Assembly: GCF_900497805.2 (NCBI RefSeq)
Contig: NW_020954556.1
Coordinates: 26,998,003 to 27,062,002, forward strand
Reading direction: 5' to 3'
DNA from: Vombatus ursinus
Taxonomy: Eukaryota > Chordata > Mammalia > Diprotodontia > Vombatidae
DNA length: 64,000 nt
Part shown: one piece after another, positions 19,565-28,870 of the stretch
Numbering within the stretch: position 1 is the first letter of the stretch
Layout of the letters: each line of letters starts with the position of its first letter
Position numbers and translations under genes: made by a program
Notes under the pieces: model-generated
Databases searched by the model: none
The model's input: only the letters and a program-made list of their open reading frames with translations
Told to the model about the DNA's origin: nothing

Positions 19565-20065
19565 AAAAGTGGACAAAATTGGTCATAGAATTGAAGGAGA
19601 CAGACAGGTGGGATAATTTTGGGAAATCAGCAGGGATCCCAAGCTGCTCCCTGAAACAAATGATTGTCTTTTAAATACCAATTCTGACAATGTTGTACAG
19701 GTTCAATGATGGAACAGTATAATCTCTGAAGAAATAGAGCTGAAGATCACCTAAAGGTCAATGGAGAGATGCATGATGAATGTAAGCAAGCTATCAGACA
19801 TTTGAAGTAATGGAATAGGCAGGAGAAGTAGTATAAAGGATGTTACCAGGGAAATATGGGATCAGGTAAGAAGAAGGGGTTAATCACATAGATCAAGGGT
19901 TACTGCCCCATTACTGTCTTCAGGATGTCAAGAGAATATGAAAGAGGCTCCAGGGATGTTGGGTGGACCTCTCACAGTCAGCTTCCGGGAGGACACAGAC
20001 AAGAGTTGCACAGGATGGGCAGGCACAAATGAGTTGCAATTTGCATAAAGGGAATGCCTAAATAC
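19565..20065 (+). mobile_element. RTE (BovB-like) LINE 3' end
   Basis: Plus-strand translation includes 'RSMERCMMNVS' (RTE/BovB pattern mERrMlgvs), then 'IKDVTREIWDQVRR' (pattern kDv..EiydqKrRW). A 3' region follows with 'ggaggacacagacaagagttgcacaggatgggcagg' and 'gttgcaatttgcat'. It is broken by several frame changes. RTEs supply the tail shared by many SINEs in this window. Confidence 0.5.
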
Positions 20066-20089
20066 TGCTGGCAAACTGATTTTCCTTGA

Positions 20090-20660
20090 GTGCAGATTTG
20101 ACCAGGTCAATCCCCTACTGAATAAACTCCAATGTCTCCTTATTGTCTCTAGGATTAAACATAAATTCTTCTGCTTAGCTTTTAAGGTCCTACCCAACTC
20201 AATCTTAGTTTATCATTCCAGTCTCAGTGAACATTCCTCCCTTTCCCTGATTCTTCAGTCTGGTCAGATTGACCTCCTTGTTTCTCATACATGATATGCT
20301 GTCTCTCATCTCTGTGCCTTTTCACTGACTGCCCCTTAAGCCAGAAACGTGCCACTCCTTTACCTCTGCTTCACTGAAGCCTTAAGATGCAGCTCAAGCA
20401 AAAACTTCTACATGAACTCTTTCCTGTTCTCCTATAAAGGTCAGTACCTCGCTCTAAAACAACCTGATATTTAACTGCTTTATATTTATTTGTATTATTC
20501 CTCCTTGTATTTCCTCTCTCTAGATGTACACACACATATAATGTTATGGTGTCCCCTTTAGAATGTCAGCTCCTTGTGATTAGGACATGTTCATTATTGG
20601 TATCCCCAGAGTTGAGCTGAGTGGCTGGCATATAGGTCCTTAATAAATGCTTGGTGAGTT
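20090..20660 (+). repeat. L2 3' region
   Basis: Sense order: 'tttgaccaggtcaatcccctactgaataaactcc', 'ctgcttagcttttaaggtcc', 'agaatgtcagctccttgtgattagg', ending 'taataaatgcttggtg'. It has lost the frame. Confidence 0.85.
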
Positions 20661-20952
20661 ATTGAACTGCTGCTCAGATGAAGGGACTAAAAGGACCTCT
20701 TTGGAGGTTGAGGAATGATTGAGGTAACAATGGTTATCAGACATTGCAGTCCATCCATTCATTTGCATATGACTTTTTTTTTTTAAAAAGTTTGAAATGT
20801 TATAGGTTGTGAAATTATAGATCAAATACTATTTTCTGAGACTCTGGAAAGATTATATAAGGACTGCTGGGATTCATTCCTGAAAGGAAGGTAGATTTTT
20901 TGAGTTTTACCTAATAAGGTAAAATAGGTAAAAAAAAAATTAGATAAAAAAT

Positions 20953-21158
20953 GAGGCAGTTGATAGAGTACTGGACCTAGAGTCAGGAAGACTTAGATAC
21001 TTCCTAGCTGTGTGACCCTTGGCAAATCACTTAACCCAGTTTGCCTCAGTCTCCTCTTCTGTAAAATGAGTTCGAGAAGGAAATGGCAAACCACTCCAGT
21101 ATCTTTGCCAAGAAAACACCAAAGGGGGTCATGAAGAGTCAGACATGACTGAACAACC
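20953..21158 (+). mobile_element. Marsupial SINE with RTE-like tail, internal deletion
   Basis: 'gaggcagttgatagagtactggacctagagtcagg' leads to 'ctagctgtgtgacccttggc' and the tail 'ggggtcatgaagagtcagacatgactgaacaac'. Sequence between the head and the core is shortened. Confidence 0.82.
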
Positions 21159-22215
21159 TTATAAGATAAAGATTGGTCACTGATCACCAAGGGCTTTGAT
21201 CTGAGGAAGATATAAGAATTCAGAGAAGAAACTTTCAAGTCCCAGGAATAGATAGTAGGAAAAGCTGGAGAGTGAACTAAACACAGGAGGAATAAAAGGA
21301 AGTCGGGGACAGAAGAGAGAGAAGGTTTCTGGCTAAGACATCTGAGTCTTCAACTACTTTGCTGGGAACTTATTGACTTGAAGAAAGGCATTGCTTTGTT
21401 GACTGACTAGAGAAAAGGCTGGAGTTGCTGTTGGAAGATCATTGGAGGAGAGCTAAAGCCTGATGCTGTACGAAGAGCTACTGGGGCTTATTACTCTCTG
21501 GGACCATCTTACAGTCTGAAAGAGGAGAAACCTCTCAGGGGTATCTGTATTGCCCCCATGGGGTTTGAGAGAGAAACTGAGTGGGAAAGAGAGGCTTTAC
21601 ATTCCTTTTTCTGGGAGCTGTGCTTTGCTGTGAGAAGAAGATTGGATCCATTTGCATAAAACCTAATCTCCTACTATTGGTAGATATGGTAAGTGTGGCT
21701 GTTTTCCACTTTAAAGGAATGACTTACCACTGAAAGGGCATAACACTTTTTCTCAATGCTCTGTTAAGGGTGGCTATGAACAAAACCTGCTTGTCACTGC
21801 TTTATCAGCTCAAGAGCAGAAGTGGAGCAGTTTTGGCCAGCAAGAGAATGGCAAGGACCAGGAAGAGAGCAGATATCAGAGAAACAGTTTTATGTGGTAC
21901 ATATTTCATCTGAAGGGAAAAAGGACATTAAAGCCTACAGGCCAGAACTGTGGGTTGCACCATGCACATGAATTTCTCTACTCATAGCCCTTCTTGATGG
22001 GTTTTTGTAAACATGTACTCACTGTTCCCCATGGAAACTCTGTACAATGGTGGGAAAGTATGCTCCACATGTGTGGATGAACTATTACGATAATTCTTAC
22101 TCTGGACTTCTATTTAGTAAATGTTATAATTACTCCTATTTTTGCCTTCCATTTGAGTAAATGTTAAGTTTATTATTGCTTTTGTCTTATCATTCAGTAA
22201 ATGTTTTTTTTTTTT
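21159..22215. other. Unclassified, possibly LTR-like
   Basis: No protein coding seen. Near the right end a 'agtaaatgttat' motif recurs three times at about 40-base spacing (22115-22205), followed by T12. A degenerate polyadenylation region of this kind occurs in LTRs, but I could not find paired ends or a target duplication. Confidence 0.25.
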
Positions 22216-22600
22216 TGTTTAAAAGTTAATGGTCCACAGTCACAAAGTAAGCAGAAGTAAATATTGCAAAATTACAAAGAATAAGCATGGCCCTAAAGAA
22301 CAGACATAAGAAGCTATCCCCCTCCTCAACTTATTTGCTGAGGCAGGAAGTCCATGGGTATAGAACATTGGGTATGTTCATATTTTTAATATATTTATCC
22401 AAAATTCTTGTTTTTTCTCTTCCTATTTTTTTTTCTTTAAAATGAAACCCATTATTTATTAAATAGGATGGCTCTCTGGGGGGGAGGCAGGAGGAAGGAT
22501 AAAGAGGGAAAATTAAATGATGTAAAAGTAAAGGATATCAATACAATTTTCTTTTAAAAATTTATGATGAGCAAGGAAACTCAGAGAAGTTGAGTAGCAG
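22216..22600. other. A/T-rich spacer, possible LINE tail
   Basis: 'ggatggctctctgggggggaggcaggaggaagg' followed by an A/T-rich end at 22545-22565 resembles LINE 3' tails in the window, but not closely enough to assign. Confidence 0.3.
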
Positions 22601-22605
22601 GCATT

Positions 22606-22764
22606 GTGTCTAATCATGAACATGGTAAAGAGCAGTTCAAGAAACAATACAAGGAGTTGGGTGAGAAAGATTTAACTTTCAAACAAAAACAGAAAGCAGA
22701 GTTAAAAGCTGCTGAGAAAGGACCACTTAGAAGAGCTGAAATTAAGAAATCTAGTGAAAAGTAG
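22606..22764 (+). pseudogene. TMA7: TMA7 processed-pseudogene-like copy
   Basis: TMA7 (CCDC72) is a tiny conserved lysine-rich protein linked to translation, about 64 residues in mammals. Here an open frame of 52 codons without introns reads from GTG (position of the usual start) to TAG at 22762-22764. It contains 'DLTFKQKQK' (TMA7 DKAFKQKQK), 'AAEKGPL' (AAGKGPL) and the C-terminal 'IKKSSEK' (IKKSGKK). It is about 12 residues short: a few are missing near residue 12 and a block of about eight in the EEQKKLEE segment. No ATG is in frame upstream before a stop. An A9 run lies at 22898-22906, about where a retroposed mRNA tail might sit. What is seen is the motif match; that it is a retrocopy is inference. 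It could alternatively be expressed from GTG, which I think unlikely. Confidence 0.62.
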
Positions 22765-23140
22765 GCTTTCCTTAGATCAGACGGTGATTCCTATTGATTC
22801 CTTTCCAGTCATAGACATTTCCTACTGTGACATCAGTTGCTACCTGCAGCCAAAATAAGTGTCAGCTCAGAGACTGTTGTACATTTTAATGAACTTTAAA
22901 AAAAAAGTTGTGGTGACTGATTTTGTGTAAATGAGAAGCACACCAGTAGGGGCTTAAGAGGTAGATAGGAGGAGTATATCTCTTCCCTCATCCTGGCAAC
23001 ACATATACTGGAGTTACCTCGAAAAAACTGAGAGTTTTCCATTGTAGCCATGTGGTTTATCTCCCTCTAGAAACCACAGATCTTCCAGTTTGAGTTTAAG
23101 GTGGGTTGAGTCAGCCCAGAGAATAAAGGAATGGAATAAG
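22765..23140. other. Unassigned sequence after the TMA7 copy
   Basis: The first 140 bases may be the retrocopy's 3' untranslated region, ending at the A9 run at 22898-22906. The remainder is unassigned. Confidence 0.35.
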
Positions 23141-23144
23141 TATA

Positions 23145-23280
23145 TAAGCCCTTTTACAAATATTATCTCATTCTGTTCTCACCACAATGACAACCATGGG
23201 GAATAGGTACTGTTATCACCATTTTATAGTTGAGGAGACTGAGGCAAACTGAGGCCCACCACTGTGTTACCTAACTGCCT
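23145..23280 (-). repeat. MIR / CORE-SINE 3' half
   Basis: 'ttacaaatattatctcattctg', 'gggaataggtactgttatcaccattttatagttgaggagactgaggc' in reversed order. Confidence 0.75.
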
Positions 23281-23282
23281 CA

Positions 23283-23470
23283 AGAGTGGAAGGGGTTGGG
23301 GCAGCTAGGTGGCACAGTGAATAGAACTCTGGCTTTGGAGTCTGGAGGACCTGAGTTCAAATCCAGCCTCAGACACTTAATACCTACTAGCTGTGTGACC
23401 CTGGGCAAGTCACTTAACTCTGGTTGCCTAAGCAAAAAAAAAAAAAAAAAAAGAATAGAAGGAAGGGGTG
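23283..23470 (+). mobile_element. Short-class SINE with imperfect target duplication
   Basis: The SINE (about 23297-23452) runs from 'ggggcagctaggtggcacagtg' to 'gttgcctaagc' and A18. A degenerate repeat of 'aga(a/g)tggaaggggt' type borders it at about 23283-23296 and 23457-23470. Confidence 0.85.
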
Positions 23471-23539
23471 GTCCTCTACCATACCTATGCTCTATACATC
23501 ATGTGAGATAGAATAGCATATACATATTTTTCACAAATA

Positions 23540-23625
23540 AATATACACAGTAAGAATAGCCAACATCTATATAGTTCTTTAATATTTGTAAAGTGTTTTA
23601 CATATATTATAACATTTCATAATAT
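23540..23625 (-). repeat. MIR / CORE-SINE 3' fragment
   Basis: 'agccaacatctatatagttctttaatatttgtaaagtgttttac' is the reversed 3' segment. Confidence 0.6.
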
Positions 23626-23629
23626 TTGT

Positions 23630-23807
23630 AGGAGACAGAACCTGGAGGGAGGAAGACCTGAGTTCAAATCCAGCCTCAGACACTTACTAGCTGCATGACC
23701 CTGGGCAAGTCACTTAACCTCTGTTTGCCTCAATTTTCTTCACTATGAAATGGAGATAATAACAGCATCTACCTCACAGGACTTTTGTGAGGATCAAATG
23801 AGATAAT
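23630..23807 (+). repeat. CORE-SINE, left part (split by L1)
   Basis: 'ggaggaagacctgagttcaaatccagcctcagac' through 'cctcacaggacttttgtgaggatcaaatgagataat'. It resumes at 24065. Confidence 0.8.
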
Positions 23808-24050
23808 GCTTCAAAAATTATTTATTTTAACATTTTTTTTTAAAATTTTGACTTCCAAATTTTCTCCCTCCCATACACGGAGAAAGCAACCAGTATGATA
23901 TCAACTGTACATGTGAAATCATGCAAAACATATTTCCATATTAGCCATATTTCAAAAGAAGCAAGAAAAATAATACTTAAAAACAAAAAAATGTAAAAAT
24001 AAAAAAGCTAGAAAATTATACTTCAATTTGCACTCAGTTCATCAGTTCTC
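23808..24050 (-). mobile_element. L1 3' end inserted into a SINE, with target duplication
   Basis: A reversed L1 3' untranslated region ('cttccaaattttctccctccc', 'actgtacatgtgaaatcatg', 'tatttccatattagcc'). It is bounded by a 14 bp duplication with one mismatch, tcaaatgagataat / tcaaatgagaaaat, at 23794-23807 and 24051-24064. The CORE-SINE is interrupted exactly at this site. Confidence 0.88.
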
Positions 24051-24064
24051 TCAAATGAGAAAAT

Positions 24065-24125
24065 ATTTGTAAAAATACTTAGCACAATGCCTGGCACATA
24101 GTAGGTTCTATGCAAATGCTTATTT
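24065..24125 (+). repeat. CORE-SINE, right part (split by L1)
   Basis: 'atttgtaaaaatacttagcacaatgcctggcacatagtagg' completes the SINE that began at 23630. Confidence 0.8.
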
Positions 24126-24189
24126 CTTCCCTCCCACATGGGGAATGGCTCAAAAAATTGTTTTTGCTAAGGATGAATGATCAAAAAAT

Positions 24190-24355
24190 TGAAGATCATT
24201 GCCTTGGAAAGCATCTCGTCCAACACCCTCATTTTATAAATGAAGAAACTGAGGCCCAGAGAACTGAAGGGATTTGCCCAGGGTCACAGAGGGGCTAAGT
24301 CATAGAAACAGGATTCTTTGATTCCAAATCCATAGTTCTCCCCACCACAGCACCC
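24190..24355 (-). repeat. MIR3-like SINE
   Basis: 'accctcattttataaatgaagaaactgaggcccagag' and 'gatttgcccagggtcacag' are the reversed core, then 'gattccaaatccatagttctccccacc'. Confidence 0.8.
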
Positions 24356-24411
24356 TTCCTCTCTCTGTATCTGCTCTCCCTCCTCCAACTATCTTGTGTC
24401 CATTAATCTTT

Positions 24412-24414
24412 TTT

Positions 24415-24471
<57 letters not shown>

Positions 24472-24482
24472 NNNNNNNNNNT

Positions 24483-24526
<44 letters not shown>

Positions 24527-24527
24527 T
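24412..24527. repeat. (TTTC)n microsatellite containing an assembly gap
   Basis: TCTC units at the left pass into (TTTC)n, interrupted by ten N at 24472-24481. It lies at the 3' (poly-A) end of the antisense SINE that follows, so it likely arose by expansion of that tail. The true length is unknown because of the gap. Confidence 0.92.
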
Positions 24528-24650
24528 CACAATCAGGGTCAAGTGACTCACCCAGGGTCACACAGCTAGTAAGTGTCTGAGGCCGGATTTGAATTCAGGT
24601 CCTCCTGACTCCAGGCCTGACTGTCTGTCCACTGTGCCACCTAGCTGCCC
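24528..24650 (-). mobile_element. Short-class SINE
   Basis: Reversed copy from 'acaatcagggtcaagtgactcacccagggtcacacagc' to 'ccactgtgccacctagctgcccc', with a complete 5' head. A degenerate repeat near 24398 and 24652 (tccattaat / tccatcaat) may be the target duplication. Confidence 0.85.
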
Positions 24651-24664
24651 CATCCATCAATTTC

Positions 24665-24770
24665 TTTACAAGTTAGGTCCCTCCCATAGAATGCAAGCTT
24701 CTTGAAGTTTCTCATTTTGTCTTTGTATCCGTGATGACTAACACACAAGTTGGAACTGAATGAATTCACT
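24665..24770 (+). repeat. L2 3' end, degraded
   Basis: 'ccatagaatgcaagcttcttgaagtttctcattttgtctttgtatcc' fits the sense L2 3' untranslated region. Confidence 0.6.
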
Positions 24771-24999
24771 AAATTGAATTTTATTATAAGTAGGGGGTAT
24801 ATTCTTCTATTACAGATAATTTTAAACCAAATTTAGCTTAAAATGGAATGAAGTTCTTACATGCTTTCATTTCCCTAATATTTTAATATTTCTCTAAAGT
24901 TTGATTCTATTCTTGACCTCTTTCTTCAAGACAGGAGTCCATGCATTAGGAATCTGCAGCTTTTTCTCCTCCTCTTCCTCCTCCCATTTTTTCAGTGAA

Positions 25000-25520
25000 T
25001 CTCAGAGTTGGAAGGGACCTCAGAGATGATTTTGTTCAACCCATTCCTGAATCCCCTCTTCAACAGCTCAACAAGCCATCAGCCAGTACCTTCTTGAAAA
25101 CCTTCGTGGCTTAGAAGTCATCACCTTCTGAAGCAGCCCACTTTTGGACAACACTAATATTAGGAAATTTTTTCTTTATATTAAGTTGAAACTTGCCTCT
25201 CTGCAACTTCTACCCATTCCTCCTAGTTCTGTTCTTTTGGGCCGAGCCGATGATTCATAGTGGCAGCTCTTTAGTTATGTAAAGGCAGCTATCACATGGC
25301 CCTTGATTTCTCAGTTCTTTCAACCATCCTGCATACGGCATAATCATCTTGAGTACCTTCACCATCCTGGCTTTCTTCTTCCAAATGTGCTCTAGCTTGT
25401 CAATCTCTTTTTAAAATCAGGTGTCCAGAATGAACCACAATATTTCAAGGGTGGGCTCTTGACGTCCCTTGTTCTGGACACTATACATCTATTGCTGCAG
25501 CCAAGTGCAAGTAAATGTAG
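25000..25520 (-). repeat. CR1/L3-clade LINE 3' end, antisense
   Basis: Reversed order: 3' terminus 'aatctcagagttggaagggacctcagagatg', then 'ttgaaacttgcctctctgcaacttctacccattcctcctag', 'cacatggcccttgatttctcag', 'accatcctggctttcttcttccaaatgtgctctagc' and 'ttgttctggacactata'. This is the CR1 ORF2 C-terminus and 3' end, heavily diverged. Confidence 0.75.
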
Positions 25521-25960
25521 CTGCTACCTCAGGACCCAGTCATGGACCTTACAAGCTCACCAGGGAAATGCAGATGCCACCCAGCTCCCTGATTTGATCG
25601 GCTGCCCTCCCAGAAGCACAACCTGGGCCACACATAATACCACCGGGGAAGACAGGAGGGGGATCCCCTAACACACCACAGTTCTGCCGCTACAAGCTTC
25701 TTAGGACCTTACTTGGCATCCTCTTCCCACTGTCTGTGCTACAGTGAAACTTTCCCAAGGGTTGGGCCAGTCTGATCAGGTCTTGAAGGCAGGGCATAGT
25801 TGGTTTAAATACCTACTGGAATTGGGTGGAATCTCTAATGTTCATCCTCAGATGATCTCGTTTGTTTGTCCCTATGCTTATTTCAAATTCATAGACCACC
25901 CCTGCGTGCCTATTCCTAACTGTAGATCTAGACTGCACCTAGCACTATCCAAATTCAGTT
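25521..25960. other. Unclassified stretch
   Basis: It could be a continuation of the CR1 copy at its left, but no motif is clear. Confidence 0.35.
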
Positions 25961-25964
25961 CAAC

Positions 25965-26011
25965 TAGTTCAATTCAGCAAGCATTTATTAAGCGCCTTCT
26001 GTGTGTCAGAT
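25965..26011 (-). repeat. L2 3' end, left part (split by SINE)
   Basis: 'attcagcaagcatttattaagcgccttctgtgtgtcagat' is the reversed L2 end. It continues at 26264. Confidence 0.8.
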
Positions 26012-26263
26012 TAGAGCAGCTAAGTGGTGCAGTGAATAGAGTGCCAGGCCTGGAGTCAGGAAAACTCATCTTCATGAGTTCAAATCTGGCCCCAGATACT
26101 TCCTAGCTGTGTGACCCTGGGCAAGTCACTTTATTCTGTTTGCTTCAGTTTCCTCCTCTGTAAAATGAGCTGGAGAAGGAAATGGCAAACCACTCCAATA
26201 ACTCTACCAAGAAACCTCAAGAAGTCGGCCATGACTGAAAAACACCTGAATGGTGTGTCAGAT
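26001..26263 (+). mobile_element. Marsupial SINE with RTE-like tail and target duplication
   Basis: The SINE (26012-26252) carries 'agagcagctaagtggtgcag', 'ctagctgtgtgaccctgggcaag', 'ggagaaggaaatggcaaaccactcc' and a shortened RTE-like tail 'gccatgactgaaaaac'. The 11 bp repeat gtgtgtcagat at 26001-26011 and 26253-26263 flanks it, and the L2 on each side is continuous. Confidence 0.9.
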
Positions 26264-26345
26264 CCTCTGCAAGGTGCTGGGATACAAAGACCAAAACAAA
26301 CAAACTAAAAACTAGCTCTTGTCCTCAAGGAGTTTACATTCTATT
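26264..26345 (-). repeat. L2 3' region, right part
   Basis: 'aaggtgctgggatacaaagacc' and 'ctcttgtcctcaaggagtttacattctattgg'. Confidence 0.8.
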
Positions 26346-26394
26346 GGCTGGGGACAACATTGATGCAGATACATAATACAATATATAGGGAAGG

Positions 26395-26575
26395 GAACAT
26401 ACCTTTATTAAGTACCTATTATGTTCCAGGCACTGTGTTAAGTGCTTTGCAAATACCATCTCATCTGATACTCACAACCACCCTGGGAGGAAGGTGCAAT
26501 TATAATTTCCCTTTTACAATTGAAGAAAATGAGGCAGTCAGAGTTTAAGTGACTTGCCCAGGGTCACACAGGTAG
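26395..26575 (-). repeat. MIR, near full length
   Basis: Reversed: 'acctttattaagtacctattatgttccaggcactgtg', 'accatctcatctgatactcacaaccaccctgggagg', 'agtgacttgcccagggtcacacagg'. The left segment is the L2-like MIR 3' end. Confidence 0.8.
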
Positions 26576-26589
26576 CTACCCAACCCTCT

Positions 26590-27735
26590 CTTTTTCTACA
26601 CACACGCTCACACAGTAAATACAAAAATGCACAACATGGGTGGGGGGAGGCTCAGGTAGAATCTTCTTGCATAACTGGATACTTAGGCAGAACACTGAAT
26701 TAAATCTGAATGTAGTAAATTGTTCTTCATCCATTACTTCATTCATCAAACTTTAATTAAGATGATAATCTTGTTTTCTTGACTGAGAGAGTTTTTAAAT
26801 GAGAGGTTGATTAGTTCAATTATTTAAAAGATTGAGTTGGCTCCATTTCCACTTATTTATACAACAACCTTGAATTGTTTCTTTAAATTCTAAATTACTG
26901 AAAAGAAGCTTTTTCTGTTTTTCACCCATGTCAATGAAGCATTTCACTCTTGTGCTAAATTGCATGTTTGGAAAACATTGCCAGGTGGGTGCAATGGTAA
27001 GAAGGGCTGGATAGAAACATAAAGTTTATGAGTAAATTCCTGATTAGTTGGCTCTGAGAAACAAGTTTCCATGACATAGTCTTATGATTTTCTTTGCCCC
27101 TCCCCCCCAAAAAAGTCAGGCTGTCCCAAAGCCCTGGGAGGTTTGTATGTGTGGGTGTTCTCTCACCTCTGGGGCCTATAATTTATTGCATTCTACAAAG
27201 CCAGAAGGAGAGAACTGGGAAGAATAACTCAGAGGAAAACAATGAACAGAATAGCCTCTAGAAAATGTAATTGTAATTAAAGATCCTTCCAAGAAAGCAA
27301 TCATTGTTTTTATTTTGTTTTTCTTCTAAAAATTGCAAAAGGAATTGGATGGTTAACCAAGTGGTTGAATATCATCCTCAGGATATTATTCAGAAGGAGA
27401 GGGAAATGGGTAAGAATCAGGAGAGTGACACCTGGGCTATGTTATGAAGACTTGACATACCTCAGATCTGTCAAAGGACCAGCACTTTATTAATCATGGA
27501 ATCTTTGTCAGTGGTGAATACTAGGGCTGAACTCCACTTAACGAAGATACAATTTGAGAGAAGAATAAGTTAAGGGCGACTATCTTTTATGAGGATTTTC
27601 AGGGCAAAGTTCCTAGCTCAGCATAAATATCCAAACACATTAAAAATATCTCTTATAGTGGAAGGAGAATCTTTGACAGTTTCAAAAATATGAAACATGA
27701 TTATTTCTGAGAGCAGGAAGGAAGAAGCATTAGCA
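26590..27735. other. Stretch with no recognised feature
   Basis: More than 1.1 kb with no repeat ends and no coding signature. Like 16816-17905 it is a candidate for unique or conserved non-coding DNA. Confidence 0.45.
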
Positions 27736-27739
27736 ACTA

Positions 27740-27925
27740 GAAGAATCAGGAAAGACTTCCTGAAAGAGATGGTACATGAACTGAATCTCAAAAGAAGCTA
27801 GAAATTCTGAGAAGTAAAGATGAAGTGAGAGTTTCTAACAGGCACAGGTGAAGCCAGTACAAAGGTAGGAGATGGAGAAGGGCAAAATAAGGCGCATTGG
27901 CCAGAGTGTGAACGGCTTTAAACAC
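27740..27925 (-). repeat. L2 interior fragment, antisense
   Basis: 'aaagacttcctgaaagagatgg', 'aactgaatctcaaaagaagctag', 'gtacaaaggtaggagatggagaaggg' follow the reversed L2 order seen at 38800-39000. Confidence 0.5.
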
Positions 27926-27934
27926 GCTACTCTT

Positions 27935-28095
27935 ATATTTGTCCCCAAAGAAGAACAAGGCTAATTCCTCTTCACATACTTAAAGGCCTTTAAATACTTA
28001 AAGGCAGTTACCATGTCTCAGCTAAGTCTTTTCTTACATTCCCAATCTAAACATTCCCAGTTTCTTCAAATGATCTTTATAGAAGATGGTCTGAA
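27935..28095 (-). repeat. CR1/L3 fragment, antisense
   Basis: 'cctttaaatacttaaaggcagttaccatgtctcagctaagtctt' and 'aatctaaacattcccagtttcttcaaatg' are the reversed CR1 ORF2 C-terminal region. Confidence 0.6.
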
Positions 28096-28267
28096 AGTCC
28101 ATCTTGGTGTGGCATTCCCCCAGCTCACCCTTTTACTCATAGGTTGTGGTCTTGAGAGGGTCAGCTGACTACTACTCTCAGAGTTCTAGAGGTAACCCTG
28201 AAGGCTTAAGGTTCTAGTATTGTCATTCACAAGCCCCCACTGGTGTGCATCCCTTGGATAATCAGCC

Positions 28268-28680
28268 AGACAACTAGGTGGTTGTTGCTCTTCATCTTCA
28301 AAGAGGACCAAAATGACATCAGTATATTAGAGTCAAATTACAGTGTGTCCAACTGTGGCTATCAAACCAATGGGACCTCAGAATGTTCTACCACAGCTTG
28401 GGCACAAATAGTCCATGTGAACATTTGGAATGGATTCTCTAAATTTGCACATCTCTCATTTCTTTTGAGTTACTTCAATTCTGCTTTGCTCATAGAGCAC
28501 AGTATCTTCTCTGATGTGGGCACGCTATGCTGGGCAGTCTTTTGCCAGTGTCTCTCATGTCACACAATCAATTCCAGAGTTCTTCAGAGAGACCTTGAGA
28601 GTGTGTTCTTGTATAGCTTTTTCTGACCACCATGTGAGCACTTGCCAGGCAATTAGCTTTTAGCAAATGACATTTATAAT
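28268..28680 (-). mobile_element. LINE 3' end with a zinc-finger C-terminus
   Basis: On the minus strand the sequence ends 'tgtcattttggtcctctttgaagatgaag' plus AAC units, the tail of a LINE I cannot name with certainty (RTE-X or L2-like). Upstream, near 28380-28412, the translation shows 'DYLCPSCGRTF', a C2H2-type knuckle found at the C-terminus of such reverse transcriptases, preceded by an 'ALYEQSRIE'-like helix. The frame is broken. The same tail occurs on SINEs at 52285 and 63045. Confidence 0.55.
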
Positions 28681-28694
28681 ATGATTTTAGTGTC

Positions 28695-28765
28695 TGAGGC
28701 AGTATCTGAACTTATGTTTATCCTAACTCAAGGTGTCACATTCTATCCATTGTGCCAGCTCACTA
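28695..28765 (-). repeat. SINE 5' fragment
   Basis: 'agtgtctgaggcagtatctgaac' and 'cacattctatccattgtgccagct' are the reversed SINE head; the 3' part is absent. Confidence 0.55.
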
Positions 28766-28870
28766 CTTGCTTTGATACTAGCCTATGTAAGTTTGGAGCT
28801 TACTCTAAGAATCTCAGCTTAGCTCAAAAAGGGTTGAAGTTGTTGGAGAGGACCAGTTTCATTTATAATT

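Noticed and set aside
24300-24551. Frame across the N gap with Lys/Glu repeats
   Set aside because: Simple repeat plus gap; not a gene.
26590-27735. Hidden exon in plain sequence
   Set aside because: No splice-bounded open frame with recognisable protein similarity was found by eye.
28243-28626. 127-residue plus-strand frame
   Set aside because: Antisense to the LINE 3' end whose true coding strand is minus.
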